NCBI GenBank assembly: GCA_945887855.1
Contig: CAMCZP010000021.1
Coordinates: forward strand, 1 to 40,997
Direction of reading: 5' to 3'
Length of the DNA: 40,997 nucleotides
Origin: Leptospira interrogans serovar Manilae
GTDB lineage: Bacteria; Spirochaetota; Leptospiria; Leptospirales; Leptospiraceae
Below are positions 34,841-40,997 of this stretch, piece after piece. Position numbers and translations under genes: made by a program. The stretch's first letter is position 1; every line of letters starts with the position of its first letter. The notes beneath the pieces are model-generated. The model was not told the DNA's origin. It worked only from the letters and a program-made list of their open reading frames with translations, and did not search any database.

Positions 34841-36433
34841 ATGAATCCATACAATCTATTCAGAACTTTCAGACATTTTCTTTTCATTGGAATTGCATTG
34901 AGTTTTCTCACAACTTGCAATATCACAGGTTCTGTGGACTCCACAAAAAGGTTTGGAGGTCTGCTAAGTTTTATTACTTCATACACTAGCGTATTTGATA
35001 ATGCACTTTTAGAACTAACGGGTACACTTGTTGCTGAAGATGGGGTCACTCCTATACCCAATGGAACTTTAGTTATCAACTACCAACTCTTAAATGTAAG
35101 CTCAAAGGCTCAAATGGATTCTAAAGTAACTACTGATTCTTCGGGGTATTTCAAGATGAACCTCAACGTAGGAAAATTTACTATCACTGTATTTTCCTCA
35201 TCTGGTGAAAATCTTGGGTACTTTACTTTAACCATTACATCATCTACAGGTACGCCCAATATTGAAAAAAATGGTAGATTTGGGGTTAACAATTTAGCTG
35301 TTAAACCTATTACTTCTACTTCTACTTCTACTTGTAGCGGTGGTGCTAGTCTATGTGGTTTTATCACTGGAGCGTCGAGTAGTTCTGGTAAATTTTTTGT
35401 ATTTGGAAGCTCTTCAGAAGTAAATAGTTCCTCCAATACTCCAGTGGTTTATGAAACTTCAGATGGTATAACATTTACAAAAAACAAGGTGACATTGGGT
35501 AGTTGTGTGTCATCGTATAGTACCTCTTCAAATACGGAATGCCGTATTACAGCTGTTGGGTATGATGGATCAACTTATTTTGTGATGGGTGTCAAATCAA
35601 CTTGCATTGCAAACTCCTCTTGTACTACATCAAATACCTATGCGGGAAAAGGTTCAAGTTTGGGATCTATTATAATCAATGAAGTAACTGCTCCAACCAT
35701 ATTCAGTGATTCTACTCAAAATTATGTATATGCTAATGGAGTATTTCATTATATATCTTCAAGTTCAGGGACTACTATTTATAGCTCCATCAATGGTACA
35801 AGTTTTACAAACTTTTCAATTTCTAGCACTGGAACCTCTCCCCTCCAAACTAGCTGTCAAAATCTATACATAGGAGAAAGTGGATATCCCTTCTGTGGAT
35901 TTAAATATTACTACAATGGAACATGGACAGCTACAACTACCTCAGTTGGAAATTCATTATCCGCTGCAACCTTAAGCAAATTTAGAGGTAGCTACAACAA
36001 AGCCTTTTATCAAATCCTTACATTTGATACTTCAGCTTTAACTTCCGGTATTTACAATACGAGTGGAAGCTTGATCCCAGGTGGAAACTTTTCTTCGAAC
36101 TCTACCTTAAAATTCAGTGTTACAGGTAGTCTAACTCCCCTCTACTCTACATCCAGTTATATGGGTGGTGGTTTAGCAAATATCACAGCAGGATCCTCTT
36201 CGACTCCACCAGTTTTAAATTCGATTAGTATTGTCCGTTCTTCTGACAATGGGGCTACCTATACTTCTTCCGGTATTACTCTACCAGTTACTATTACATA
36301 TCCAATGGGTTTTGGTTCTACTAATAGTTATATGTTTCTAGCTGGATATGTAAAGGAGAGTAGTACTGTTACTAAATCATATTTATTTCGCTCTGCTGAT
36401 GGTATTACATGGACTACAGTGACTCTTCCTTAA
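34841..36433 (+). CDS. Ser/Thr-rich surface-type lipoprotein
   Basis: 530 residues. The ATG follows AAGGAG at 7 nt. The signal ends in a lipobox-like FLTTC (Cys27). Residues about 55-130 resemble a carboxypeptidase-regulatory-like beta sandwich (GTLVAEDGVTPIPNGTLVI, SGYFKMNLNVGKFTITV). The rest is Ser/Thr/Gly/Asn-rich with repeated blades of the type SxDGxTF/W (YETSDGITFTKN, YSSINGTSFTNF, RSSDNGATYTSS, RSADGITWTTV), which suggests a beta-propeller. No enzyme motif is seen. A TTGACA at 34704-34709 may be a -35 element. Codon-repetitive TCT/ACT tracts could slip in replication. Confidence 0.77.
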   Translation: MNPYNLFRTFRHFLFIGIALSFLTTCNITGSVDSTKRFGGLLSFITSYTSVFDNALLELTGTLVAEDGVTPIPNGTLVINYQLLNVSSKAQMDSKVTTDSSGYFKMNLNVGKFTITVFSSSGENLGYFTLTITSSTGTPNIEKNGRFGVNNLAVKPITSTSTSTCSGGASLCGFITGASSSSGKFFVFGSSSEVNSSSNTPVVYETSDGITFTKNKVTLGSCVSSYSTSSNTECRITAVGYDGSTYFVMGVKSTCIANSSCTTSNTYAGKGSSLGSIIINEVTAPTIFSDSTQNYVYANGVFHYISSSSGTTIYSSINGTSFTNFSISSTGTSPLQTSCQNLYIGESGYPFCGFKYYYNGTWTATTTSVGNSLSAATLSKFRGSYNKAFYQILTFDTSALTSGIYNTSGSLIPGGNFSSNSTLKFSVTGSLTPLYSTSSYMGGGLANITAGSSSTPPVLNSISIVRSSDNGATYTSSGITLPVTITYPMGFGSTNSYMFLAGYVKESSTVTKSYLFRSADGITWTTVTLP

Positions 36434-36587
36434 ATTTTTATAGTTTGGAATTGATAAAATCATTGGTATCTTTCAGTTAATAAAAATTATTGTAAAAAGA
36501 TAGTATTACCCAGATTTTTAATGAAATTTAAAATGAACCAATTATTCATTGATTCAAATGCATTTTGATAGATAACTGACCGTGAGA

Positions 36588-36606
36588 CTTTTTGCCCTGC
36601 AAAAAG
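36588..36606. repeat. Perfect 8-bp hairpin CTTTTTGC-CCT-GCAAAAAG
   Basis: About 150 bp past the lipoprotein stop, enclosed by GACCG/CGGTC. It shares the CCTGCAAAAAG word with the 102-bp repeat, which may be coincidence or a decayed relative. Confidence 0.6.
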
Positions 36607-36649
36607 CCCCGCGGAGCGGTCTGGATTCTATGCGAAAATGCCTTTCACC

Positions 36650-36669
36650 AGATTTCTGATTAGAAATCT
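36650..36669. repeat. Perfect 8-bp hairpin AGATTTCT-GATT-AGAAATCT
   Basis: Tight tetraloop hairpin about 125 bp before the acyl-CoA dehydrogenase start. No T-run follows. Role unknown. Confidence 0.55.
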
Positions 36670-36793
36670 AGGTATTAACTAAGAGTGAAAAATATAATTG
36701 TAATAAAAATTAAAAATCACCCTCAAATTCTTGAAGTTTTCAATACAGATCTCAGTATGTGATTAAAATTAAATTCAATTCCAAGGCAATCTC

Positions 36794-38497
36794 ATGAAAC
36801 TCCTAAATCCAAAGACAGAAAAATATGACCACTTAGATGAAAAATCCAGAAATCTCATGCTTAAAACCATCGAGTTTTTTGAGAAAAAAGGCAAACATAA
36901 AGTTTTAGAGGATGACCACAATAAGGTTTGGTATGGTGATTTCTTAGATTTTGTGAAAAAAGAAAAAGCATTCTCAATCCTCATGACCCCCCAAGGATAC
37001 GGGGAAAAAGACTCCCGATGGGATTCTAACAGAATCATGGCATTCAATGAAATTCTTGGTTTTTATGGACTCTGCTATTGGTATACCTGGCAGGTATCCA
37101 TGTTGGGACTCGGACCCATCTGGCTTTCTAAAAATGAAGAATTGAAACATAAAACTGTGAAACTTTTGGAAGGGGGAGAGATCTTTGCCTTTGGACTCTC
37201 AGAGAAAGAACACGGGGCAGATCTGATTGGAAGTGAAGTCTCCCTTACGCCTAACGGAGATGGTACCTACAAAGCCAATGGAAGTAAATTTTACATTGGA
37301 AATGGAAACAAAGCAGCCATTGTGTCTACTTTTGGAAAAGTAAAAGATACAGGTGAGTTTGTATTCTTTGCCGTGAATTCCCAGCACCCCAATTACAAAC
37401 TCATTCAAAATATTGTGACATCCCAAAACTATGTAGCCGAGTTTGAATTAAAGGACTACCCTATTTCTCAAACCGACATTATGACCATTGGAAGAGAAGC
37501 CTGGGATGCATCCCTAGCTACTATAGCGTTTTGTAAGTTTAATCTGGGATGGGGATCCGTGGGAATCTGCACACATGCATTTTACGAAGCGATCAACCAT
37601 GCCTCCAAACGCAGACTTTTCAATCAATATGTGACAGACTTTGCTCACATCAAACAACTGTTTATGGAGTCATTCACTCGAATTTTAGCTATGAGAATGT
37701 TTTCTTTTCGAGCAACCGATTACATGAGAACAGCCTCTTCCAAAGATAGAAGATATCTACTTTTCAATCCAATGGAAAAAATGAAAGTGACCATGCAGGG
37801 AGAGGAAGTGGTAACAATTCTCTGGAACATCATTGCTGCAAAAGGTGTCAATAAAGATACCTATTTTGAAATGGCTATTCGGGATATCCAAATGCTTCCC
37901 CGTTTGGAAGGTACCGTGCATGTAAACATGATTTTAATTATGAGATTTATGCAAAATTATTTTTTCAAACCCGACCCTACCCTTCCTGTGATACCTCAGG
38001 CTCATGCCCTCACTGATGATACATTTTTATTCAATCAGGGAGCCACCACTAAAGGCTTTGAAAAAATCCAATTTCATGATTATACAATTGCTTACAATAT
38101 GTACGACACTCCTAACCTAGCAATTTTTAAAAAACAAATTGAATACTTTAAACAACTCTTAGAACATGCAGGTCCCGATAAAACACAAAAAGTCGATATA
38201 GATTTTATGCTCACCATGGGAGAAATGTTTACATTGGTTGCCTATGGACAGCTTATTTTAGAAGAGGGAAACATAACTGGTATGAAAGAGGATATGATCG
38301 ATCAAATCTTTGATTTTATGATCAGAGACTTTTCTAAATACTCTACCCAGTTGTATTCCAAACCAAGTAGTACAAAAGAACAACAAGAATATGCATTGAA
38401 AATCTTACACAAACCCGTATTAAATCAGGAAAGGTTTGATAAAATTTACAAAGAAGAAATCCTCTCTCTAGCAGGTCAGTATGAGATGAATCGATAA
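36794..38497 (+). CDS. Acyl-CoA dehydrogenase
   Basis: Flavoenzyme that oxidises acyl-CoA to trans-2-enoyl-CoA in fatty-acid beta-oxidation. 567 residues, longer than the about 380 of the short-chain type because of a C-terminal extension (about 430-567), as in long-chain/bacterial FadE-like members. Landmarks are FAFGLSEKEHGADLIGSEVS (FAD and substrate loop), GSKFYIGNGNKA, and the alpha-helical C-domain with LGWGSVGICTHAFYEAINHA. The catalytic-base position cannot be assigned by eye. An AAGG lies 8 nt before the ATG. It seems to be a single-gene unit with a terminator after it. Confidence 0.93.
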   Translation: MKLLNPKTEKYDHLDEKSRNLMLKTIEFFEKKGKHKVLEDDHNKVWYGDFLDFVKKEKAFSILMTPQGYGEKDSRWDSNRIMAFNEILGFYGLCYWYTWQVSMLGLGPIWLSKNEELKHKTVKLLEGGEIFAFGLSEKEHGADLIGSEVSLTPNGDGTYKANGSKFYIGNGNKAAIVSTFGKVKDTGEFVFFAVNSQHPNYKLIQNIVTSQNYVAEFELKDYPISQTDIMTIGREAWDASLATIAFCKFNLGWGSVGICTHAFYEAINHASKRRLFNQYVTDFAHIKQLFMESFTRILAMRMFSFRATDYMRTASSKDRRYLLFNPMEKMKVTMQGEEVVTILWNIIAAKGVNKDTYFEMAIRDIQMLPRLEGTVHVNMILIMRFMQNYFFKPDPTLPVIPQAHALTDDTFLFNQGATTKGFEKIQFHDYTIAYNMYDTPNLAIFKKQIEYFKQLLEHAGPDKTQKVDIDFMLTMGEMFTLVAYGQLILEEGNITGMKEDMIDQIFDFMIRDFSKYSTQLYSKPSSTKEQQEYALKILHKPVLNQERFDKIYKEEILSLAGQYEMNR

Positions 38498-38509
38498 TTT
38501 TTTTTCAAG

Positions 38510-38549
38510 CAAAGAGGCTCTTATTCGATTTGAGTAATGAGTCTCTTTG
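38510..38549 (+). terminator. Terminator-like hairpin after the acyl-CoA dehydrogenase gene
   Basis: CAAAGAG (38510-38516) pairs with CTCTTTG (38543-38549), with a further 3-bp extension inside after one mismatch and a TTTG run after. It begins 12 bp past the stop codon. Confidence 0.5.
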
Positions 38550-38637
38550 TTTGTCCGATCATATACAAAGGAATAGAGAGCAAACCTTCATGGAAAGATA
38601 GATTATGGGTAAATATAAGATTTACCAACCTGCCTAG

Positions 38638-38669
38638 CTCCCCTTAGCACAAGAGGTTTTCTAAAGGGG
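38638..38669. repeat. C/G-rich stem with following T-run
   Basis: CTCCCCTTAG pairs with CTAAAGGGGG with one bulge, followed by AATTTTT. It could act as a second terminator for the acyl-CoA dehydrogenase transcript, 140 bp past its stop. Confidence 0.45.
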
Positions 38670-38752
38670 GAATTTTTCCATGTAAGCAGATTTTCATAGA
38701 TTTTGCGTTTCATGCTACTATTTTAAAAGAATTTGCAGAAAATACAAGGATG

Positions 38753-38775
38753 TTTTAAGCAGCTTATGCTTAAAA
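38753..38775. repeat. Perfect 8-bp inverted repeat TTTTAAGC/GCTTAAAA
   Basis: Seven-nt loop. Isolated hairpin in the repeat-rich intergenic region; no function visible. Confidence 0.5.
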
Positions 38776-38854
38776 GAGGGGGTTGTTTTGAACAGAAGCG
38801 AGATATCTTCTATCTATTTATGGAAAACCTTTACCCATTTAAAAATTCGTAATT

Positions 38855-38975
38855 ACTCAGCGAGTTTGGAATAAATTCAAAAAATCATTTTTTTTAATTT
38901 CAATTTTTCGTATCTACTCAGCGAGTTTACCTTTAACGCTAAAGGACTATCTCTCTTTTTTAATTTCAATTTTTC
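38855..38975 (+). repeat. Two interleaved direct repeats (13 bp and 20 bp)
   Basis: ACTCAGCGAGTTT occurs at 38855-38867 and 38916-38928. TTTTTTAATTTCAATTTTTC occurs at 38890-38909 and 38956-38975. The order A-B-A-B with spacings of 61 and 66 bp indicates tandem duplication of one about 60-bp unit that has since diverged. Confidence 0.75.
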
Positions 38976-38994
38976 TTTAATCTCAAATTTCTTT

Positions 38995-39038
38995 GTTACT
39001 TTTTTCTTCTCTTTATGAAAAGAGAAGAAGAAAGTAAC
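38995..39038. repeat. 20-bp inverted repeat, one mismatch, 4-nt loop
   Basis: Arms at 38995-39014 and 39019-39038 (GTTACTTTTTTCTTCTCTTT and its near-complement), loop ATGA. The single mismatch is a G-T pair in RNA. It is followed by a GC-rich patch. The pattern looks like one end of a dispersed palindromic element rather than a terminator. Confidence 0.75.
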
Positions 39039-39385
39039 CAAAAAAGAAGAGAAACCCGGACGGTCGCTCCACTCCCTAAACCTCCGGGGTATTGTATTAC
39101 TCTATAGTTATCTAAATTACTTACTTTGCAAACTGAAACGCACCAGTTTTAAAAACTGTCAATAGGGAATTTAAAATTGGAAGCTTCTGTTTCTTGCATG
39201 GTTCAATAAAGGATCGTAATTCACATAAGAAATCTCCACTCTGAGAATTCCTAAAACACCCCGATTTTTTATTTTTCACTTTGATCATTCTCAGTGCTCT
39301 CTTTCGCTAAATTATTATTATACTTTTATTACCTTTGGTGTAAATCAATTAGAAAAAGATCATGACACTGTTCTGTCTATGATCC

Positions 39386-39413
39386 TTGATTATTTTATTT
39401 TATTATTCATATT
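39386..39413 (+). promoter_or_regulatory. Candidate promoter of the DUF4143 ATPase gene
   Basis: TTGATT (39386-39391) and CATATT (39408-39413) with 16 bp between. The predicted transcript would begin just before the palindromic array at 39423. Confidence 0.35.
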
Positions 39414-39422
39414 TTAATATAA

Positions 39423-39482
39423 GAGTATTTTTGCGTAGACATGAAAATACTCGCGAGTATTTTTGCATAGTATGAAAAATAC
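39423..39482 (+). promoter_or_regulatory. Alternating palindromic operator array over the start of the ATPase gene
   Basis: Half-site GAGTATTTT occurs at 39423-39431 and 39455-39463 on +, and its reverse complement at 39444-39452, with a shortened AAAAATAC at 39475-39482. The middle two form a perfect 20-bp palindrome (39444-39463, centre TCGCGA). The word GAGTATTTTTGC repeats with a 32-bp period, and the last arm covers the start codon at 39472. This geometry suits a dimeric repressor or RNA hairpins hiding the start. Confidence 0.7.
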
Positions 39483-40593
39483 CCATATAAGCTATCTCTA
39501 TGAGCAAGTTCTAAAAGACCTAAAAAAGAAAATGGTCTTCATTGCTGGAGCGAGACAAACTGGAAAAACATCCCTTGCCCTTCTCATCGCGTCCAAGAAG
39601 CAATATCTAAATTGGGATATTGATAGAGATAGAGAAAGTATTTTAAAACGGCAATGGCCCGCAAGTGGAAAGATCCTTGCATTGGATGAAATTCATAAAT
39701 ATAGAAACTGGCGAAACCTCCTGAAAGGTCTGTATGACGATTGGAAAGGAAAAAAGTCAATCCTGGTTACGGGAAGTGCAAAATTGGATTATTACCGTAG
39801 GGGAGGAGATTCCTTACAGGGAAGATATCATCTACTCAGGATGCATCCACTGAGTGTCTCTGAACTAAAAATATCTAAAGAAAGTGAATGGAAAAGTCTC
39901 TTACTACTAGGAGGTTTCCCGGAACCCTTTTTTTCACAATCGGAAACGGAGACAAAACGTTGGAGACGTGAATATAGGGTTCGATTGATCAAAGAAGAAA
40001 TTACAAGCCTGGAAAATATAAAAGATTTGGGGAATATGGAACTTCTTTCCCTTCGACTCCCGGAATTAGTAGCAAGCCCATTGTCTATCAATTCACTCAG
40101 AGAGGATCTCCAAACCAGTCATAGAACAGTATCACATTATATAGATATTTTAGAGAGACTCTTTTTTTTATTTAGAGTTCCTCCTTTTGGAGCTCCTAGA
40201 CTTAGAGCAGTGAAAAAAGAGCAAAAGCATTATCATTATGATTGGGGCTTGGTCTCTGACCCTTCTAAAAGATTTGAAAACCTGGTTGCCTCCCATCTTT
40301 TAAAATGGGTCAATTGGGAAGAAGATGTGCTGGGGGAAGAGTTGGAGCTTCGTTATTTTCGAGATATTGACGGGCGTGAAGTGGATTTTGTGATTACAAG
40401 AAATAGAGTTCCCATTCTATGTGTTGAATGCAAATGGGATGATAGAGACATTGATCCATCACTTACTTATTTAAAAAATAAATTTCCAAATATCGAAGCC
40501 TATCAGATTTCTGCGGTTGGAAAAAAAGACTATGAATCTACAAATGGAATACGTGTACTACCTGCCCTGGTATTTTTACAGAGGTTTATTTGA
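39472..40593 (+). CDS. AAA ATPase with C-terminal DUF4143 domain
   Basis: 373 residues from the ATG at 39472; a TTG three codons earlier sits in the palindrome. P-loop AGARQTGKTSLA with Lys32, Walker B KILALDEIHK and a sensor-like SILVTGSAKLD are in the AAA_14 pattern. A winged-helix-like middle (SINSLREDLQTSHRTVSHYI) is followed by DUF4143. That domain contains GREVDFVITRN and LCVECKW, a PD-(D/E)XK nuclease-type arrangement of Asp and Glu-x-Lys. Such proteins are common, scattered and uncharacterised, often near toxin-antitoxin genes. No Shine-Dalgarno is seen. It is flanked by repeat debris and a broken toxin locus, so recent transfer is plausible. Confidence 0.87.
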   Translation: MKNTHISYLYEQVLKDLKKKMVFIAGARQTGKTSLALLIASKKQYLNWDIDRDRESILKRQWPASGKILALDEIHKYRNWRNLLKGLYDDWKGKKSILVTGSAKLDYYRRGGDSLQGRYHLLRMHPLSVSELKISKESEWKSLLLLGGFPEPFFSQSETETKRWRREYRVRLIKEEITSLENIKDLGNMELLSLRLPELVASPLSINSLREDLQTSHRTVSHYIDILERLFFLFRVPPFGAPRLRAVKKEQKHYHYDWGLVSDPSKRFENLVASHLLKWVNWEEDVLGEELELRYFRDIDGREVDFVITRNRVPILCVECKWDDRDIDPSLTYLKNKFPNIEAYQISAVGKKDYESTNGIRVLPALVFLQRFI

Positions 40594-40596
40594 ATG

Positions 40597-40719
40597 CTAA
40601 AGTATTTCTTTTCCAAGGGTCAAGCCCATTGCAATCGCGGCTGTGGATAACTGATGATCATGAGTTAAAAAAATAATCTCTAGCTCTTTATTCTCTTCCA
40701 ATAAAATTAAAACCGATTT
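40597..40719 (-). pseudogene. C-terminal remnant of a VapC/PIN-domain toxin
   Basis: On the minus strand, in a frame different from the antitoxin, 40 codons read KSVLILLEENKELEIIFLTH then DHQLSTAAIAMGLTLGKEIL and a stop (40597-40599). The LTHDHQLSTAAIAMG stretch matches the last conserved Asp and helix of PIN ribonucleases. There is no start codon, and a stop lies three codons upstream. The remnant begins inside the last codons of the antitoxin gene. So about 90 N-terminal toxin codons, including the first catalytic Asp, have been lost. The gene cannot make a toxin. Confidence 0.72.
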
Positions 40720-40961
40720 CCTCTTCTATCTTGAAGGAGATATTCTACGGGATCTAATTTCACTTTTCCCTTAAATGAATTTTGTATCTTCTTTGATTTG
40801 CTCTTAGGTGCAGTAATCATTAAACGTTGTTTTTCTGAATAGGGAATGATTTCTGCAATTGGATGATCTCTGTCCATCACCAAATAATGAATTCCCTTTA
40901 CCACCTCTTTTAATGTAGCACTCAAGTGAGTTTTTAAGTTTGAAATTGAAATAGATTCCAT
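40707..40961 (-). CDS. Phd/YefM-family antitoxin
   Basis: 84 residues, a full-length family size. The N-terminal DNA-binding part is MESISISNLKTHLSATLKEV, followed by HYLVMDRDHPIAEIIPYSEK. The C-terminal toxin-binding tail (VEYLLQDRRGNRF) is intact. Normally it binds and neutralises a VapC toxin and represses the operon. Here the toxin gene is reduced to a fragment, so it is an orphan antitoxin. A TTGACA lies at 40990-40995 with AT-rich -10 candidates close to the ATG, suggesting a leaderless transcript; no Shine-Dalgarno is present. Confidence 0.86.
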   Translation of the reverse strand: MESISISNLKTHLSATLKEVVKGIHYLVMDRDHPIAEIIPYSEKQRLMITAPKSKSKKIQNSFKGKVKLDPVEYLLQDRRGNRF

Positions 40962-40963
40962 TT

Positions 40964-40995
40964 ATTCTATTTTAGTCAAGAGAAGACTATGTCAA
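40964..40995 (-). promoter_or_regulatory. Candidate promoter of the antitoxin gene
   Basis: TTGACA at 40990-40995. The -10 could be TAAAAT (40969-40974, 15-bp spacer) or TAGAAT (40964-40969, 20-bp spacer). Neither spacing is ideal, and transcription would start at or next to the ATG. Confidence 0.4.
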
Positions 40996-40997
40996 GA

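Larger units (their letters stand above)
36434..36793. other. Non-coding stretch with nested hairpins
   Basis: No credible gene. It holds two perfect hairpins (36588-36606 and 36650-36669) and a GACCG/CGGTC pair (36578-36582 with 36617-36621) around the first. The GC-rich patch CCCCGCGGAGCGG differs from its surroundings. The rest is AT-rich and featureless, and the upstream region of the acyl-CoA dehydrogenase has no promoter I would call. Confidence 0.6.
38550..39385. other. Gene-free, repeat-rich intergenic region
   Basis: No gene supported. From left to right: CCCCTTAG/CTAAAGGGG stem with T-run (38638-38669); TTTTAAGC/GCTTAAAA hairpin (38753-38775); a direct repeat of ACTCAGCGAGTTT (38855, 38916) interleaved with a 20-bp repeat (38890, 38956); a 20-bp inverted repeat (38995-39038); a GC-rich patch with ACCCGGA/TCCGGGG arms (about 39054-39090); and an imperfect GATCATGAC dyad (39358-39384). 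The rest is AT-rich. It looks like accumulated mobile or repetitive debris. Confidence 0.65.

Noticed and set aside
39423..39482. CRISPR-like repeats
   Set aside because: Only two units with a 32-bp period, no unique spacers and no cas genes; the pattern is palindromic half-sites.

Overview
The window looks like chromosomal DNA of a Leptospira-type spirochaete (family Leptospiraceae). The evidence is an AT-rich composition, frequent TTG starts behind good Shine-Dalgarno sequences (cheY, lspA, the 8782-10071 ATPase, the 30751 gene), a spiro-SPASM radical SAM gene, many exported lipoproteins, a FliN-type motor protein and a full chemosensory operon. Species cannot be set from sequence reading alone. 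Almost every base is in a gene. The only long gene-poor stretches are 36434-36793 and 38498-39471.

Layout. 1-6539 (+): the end of a probable rplI, dnaB, a SurA-like periplasmic chaperone, a radical SAM/SPASM protein, a cytidylyltransferase fused to a PseG-like domain, and a TPR protein. The middle four genes overlap by 4-8 bp or nearly touch, so this is one operon. 6619-10071 (-): RsmE, a zinc-ribbon membrane protein, a secreted protein of unknown role (possibly flagellar-sheath related) and a AAA+ ATPase. 10257-15954 (+): FliN, a GT4 glycosyltransferase, TrmB, a Gfo/Idh/MocA oxidoreductase, an ABC1/UbiB kinase-like protein and LspA. 15959-26215 (-): a lipoprotein gene carrying a repeat insertion, then a nine-gene chemosensory operon. 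In transcription order that operon is a histidine-kinase-like ATPase, CheY, a STAS protein, CheA, an MCP with two PAS domains, CheW, CheD, CheB and a DUF4416 protein. A promoter with an overlapping inverted repeat lies at its head. No cheR is present.

26280-34229: a frameshifted FecR-type lipoprotein gene (-), then on + tRNA-Leu(UAG), a CapA-like phosphoesterase without an ordinary start codon, a DUF342/FapA-like protein, a membrane protein with a C-terminal HTH-like end, a RemA/DUF370 protein, guanylate kinase and an Omp85-type barrel. 34234-34579 (-) is tmRNA, with proteolysis tag ANNEYALAA. The rest holds a Ser/Thr-rich lipoprotein, an acyl-CoA dehydrogenase, a repeat-rich intergenic region, a AAA/DUF4143 ATPase behind an unusual palindromic operator array, and a decayed toxin-antitoxin locus. 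That locus keeps an intact Phd/YefM antitoxin and only about 40 codons of its VapC/PIN toxin.

The most distinctive things not explained by ordinary genes are: (i) a 102-bp structured repeat in two copies, one inserted in frame into a lipoprotein signal peptide with a 7-bp flanking duplication; (ii) the alternating palindromic half-sites over the start of the DUF4143 ATPase gene; (iii) the toxin deletion scar; (iv) the single-base frameshift in the FecR-like gene; (v) the chemosensory operon headed by a pseudo-receiver, histidine-less kinase-like protein.
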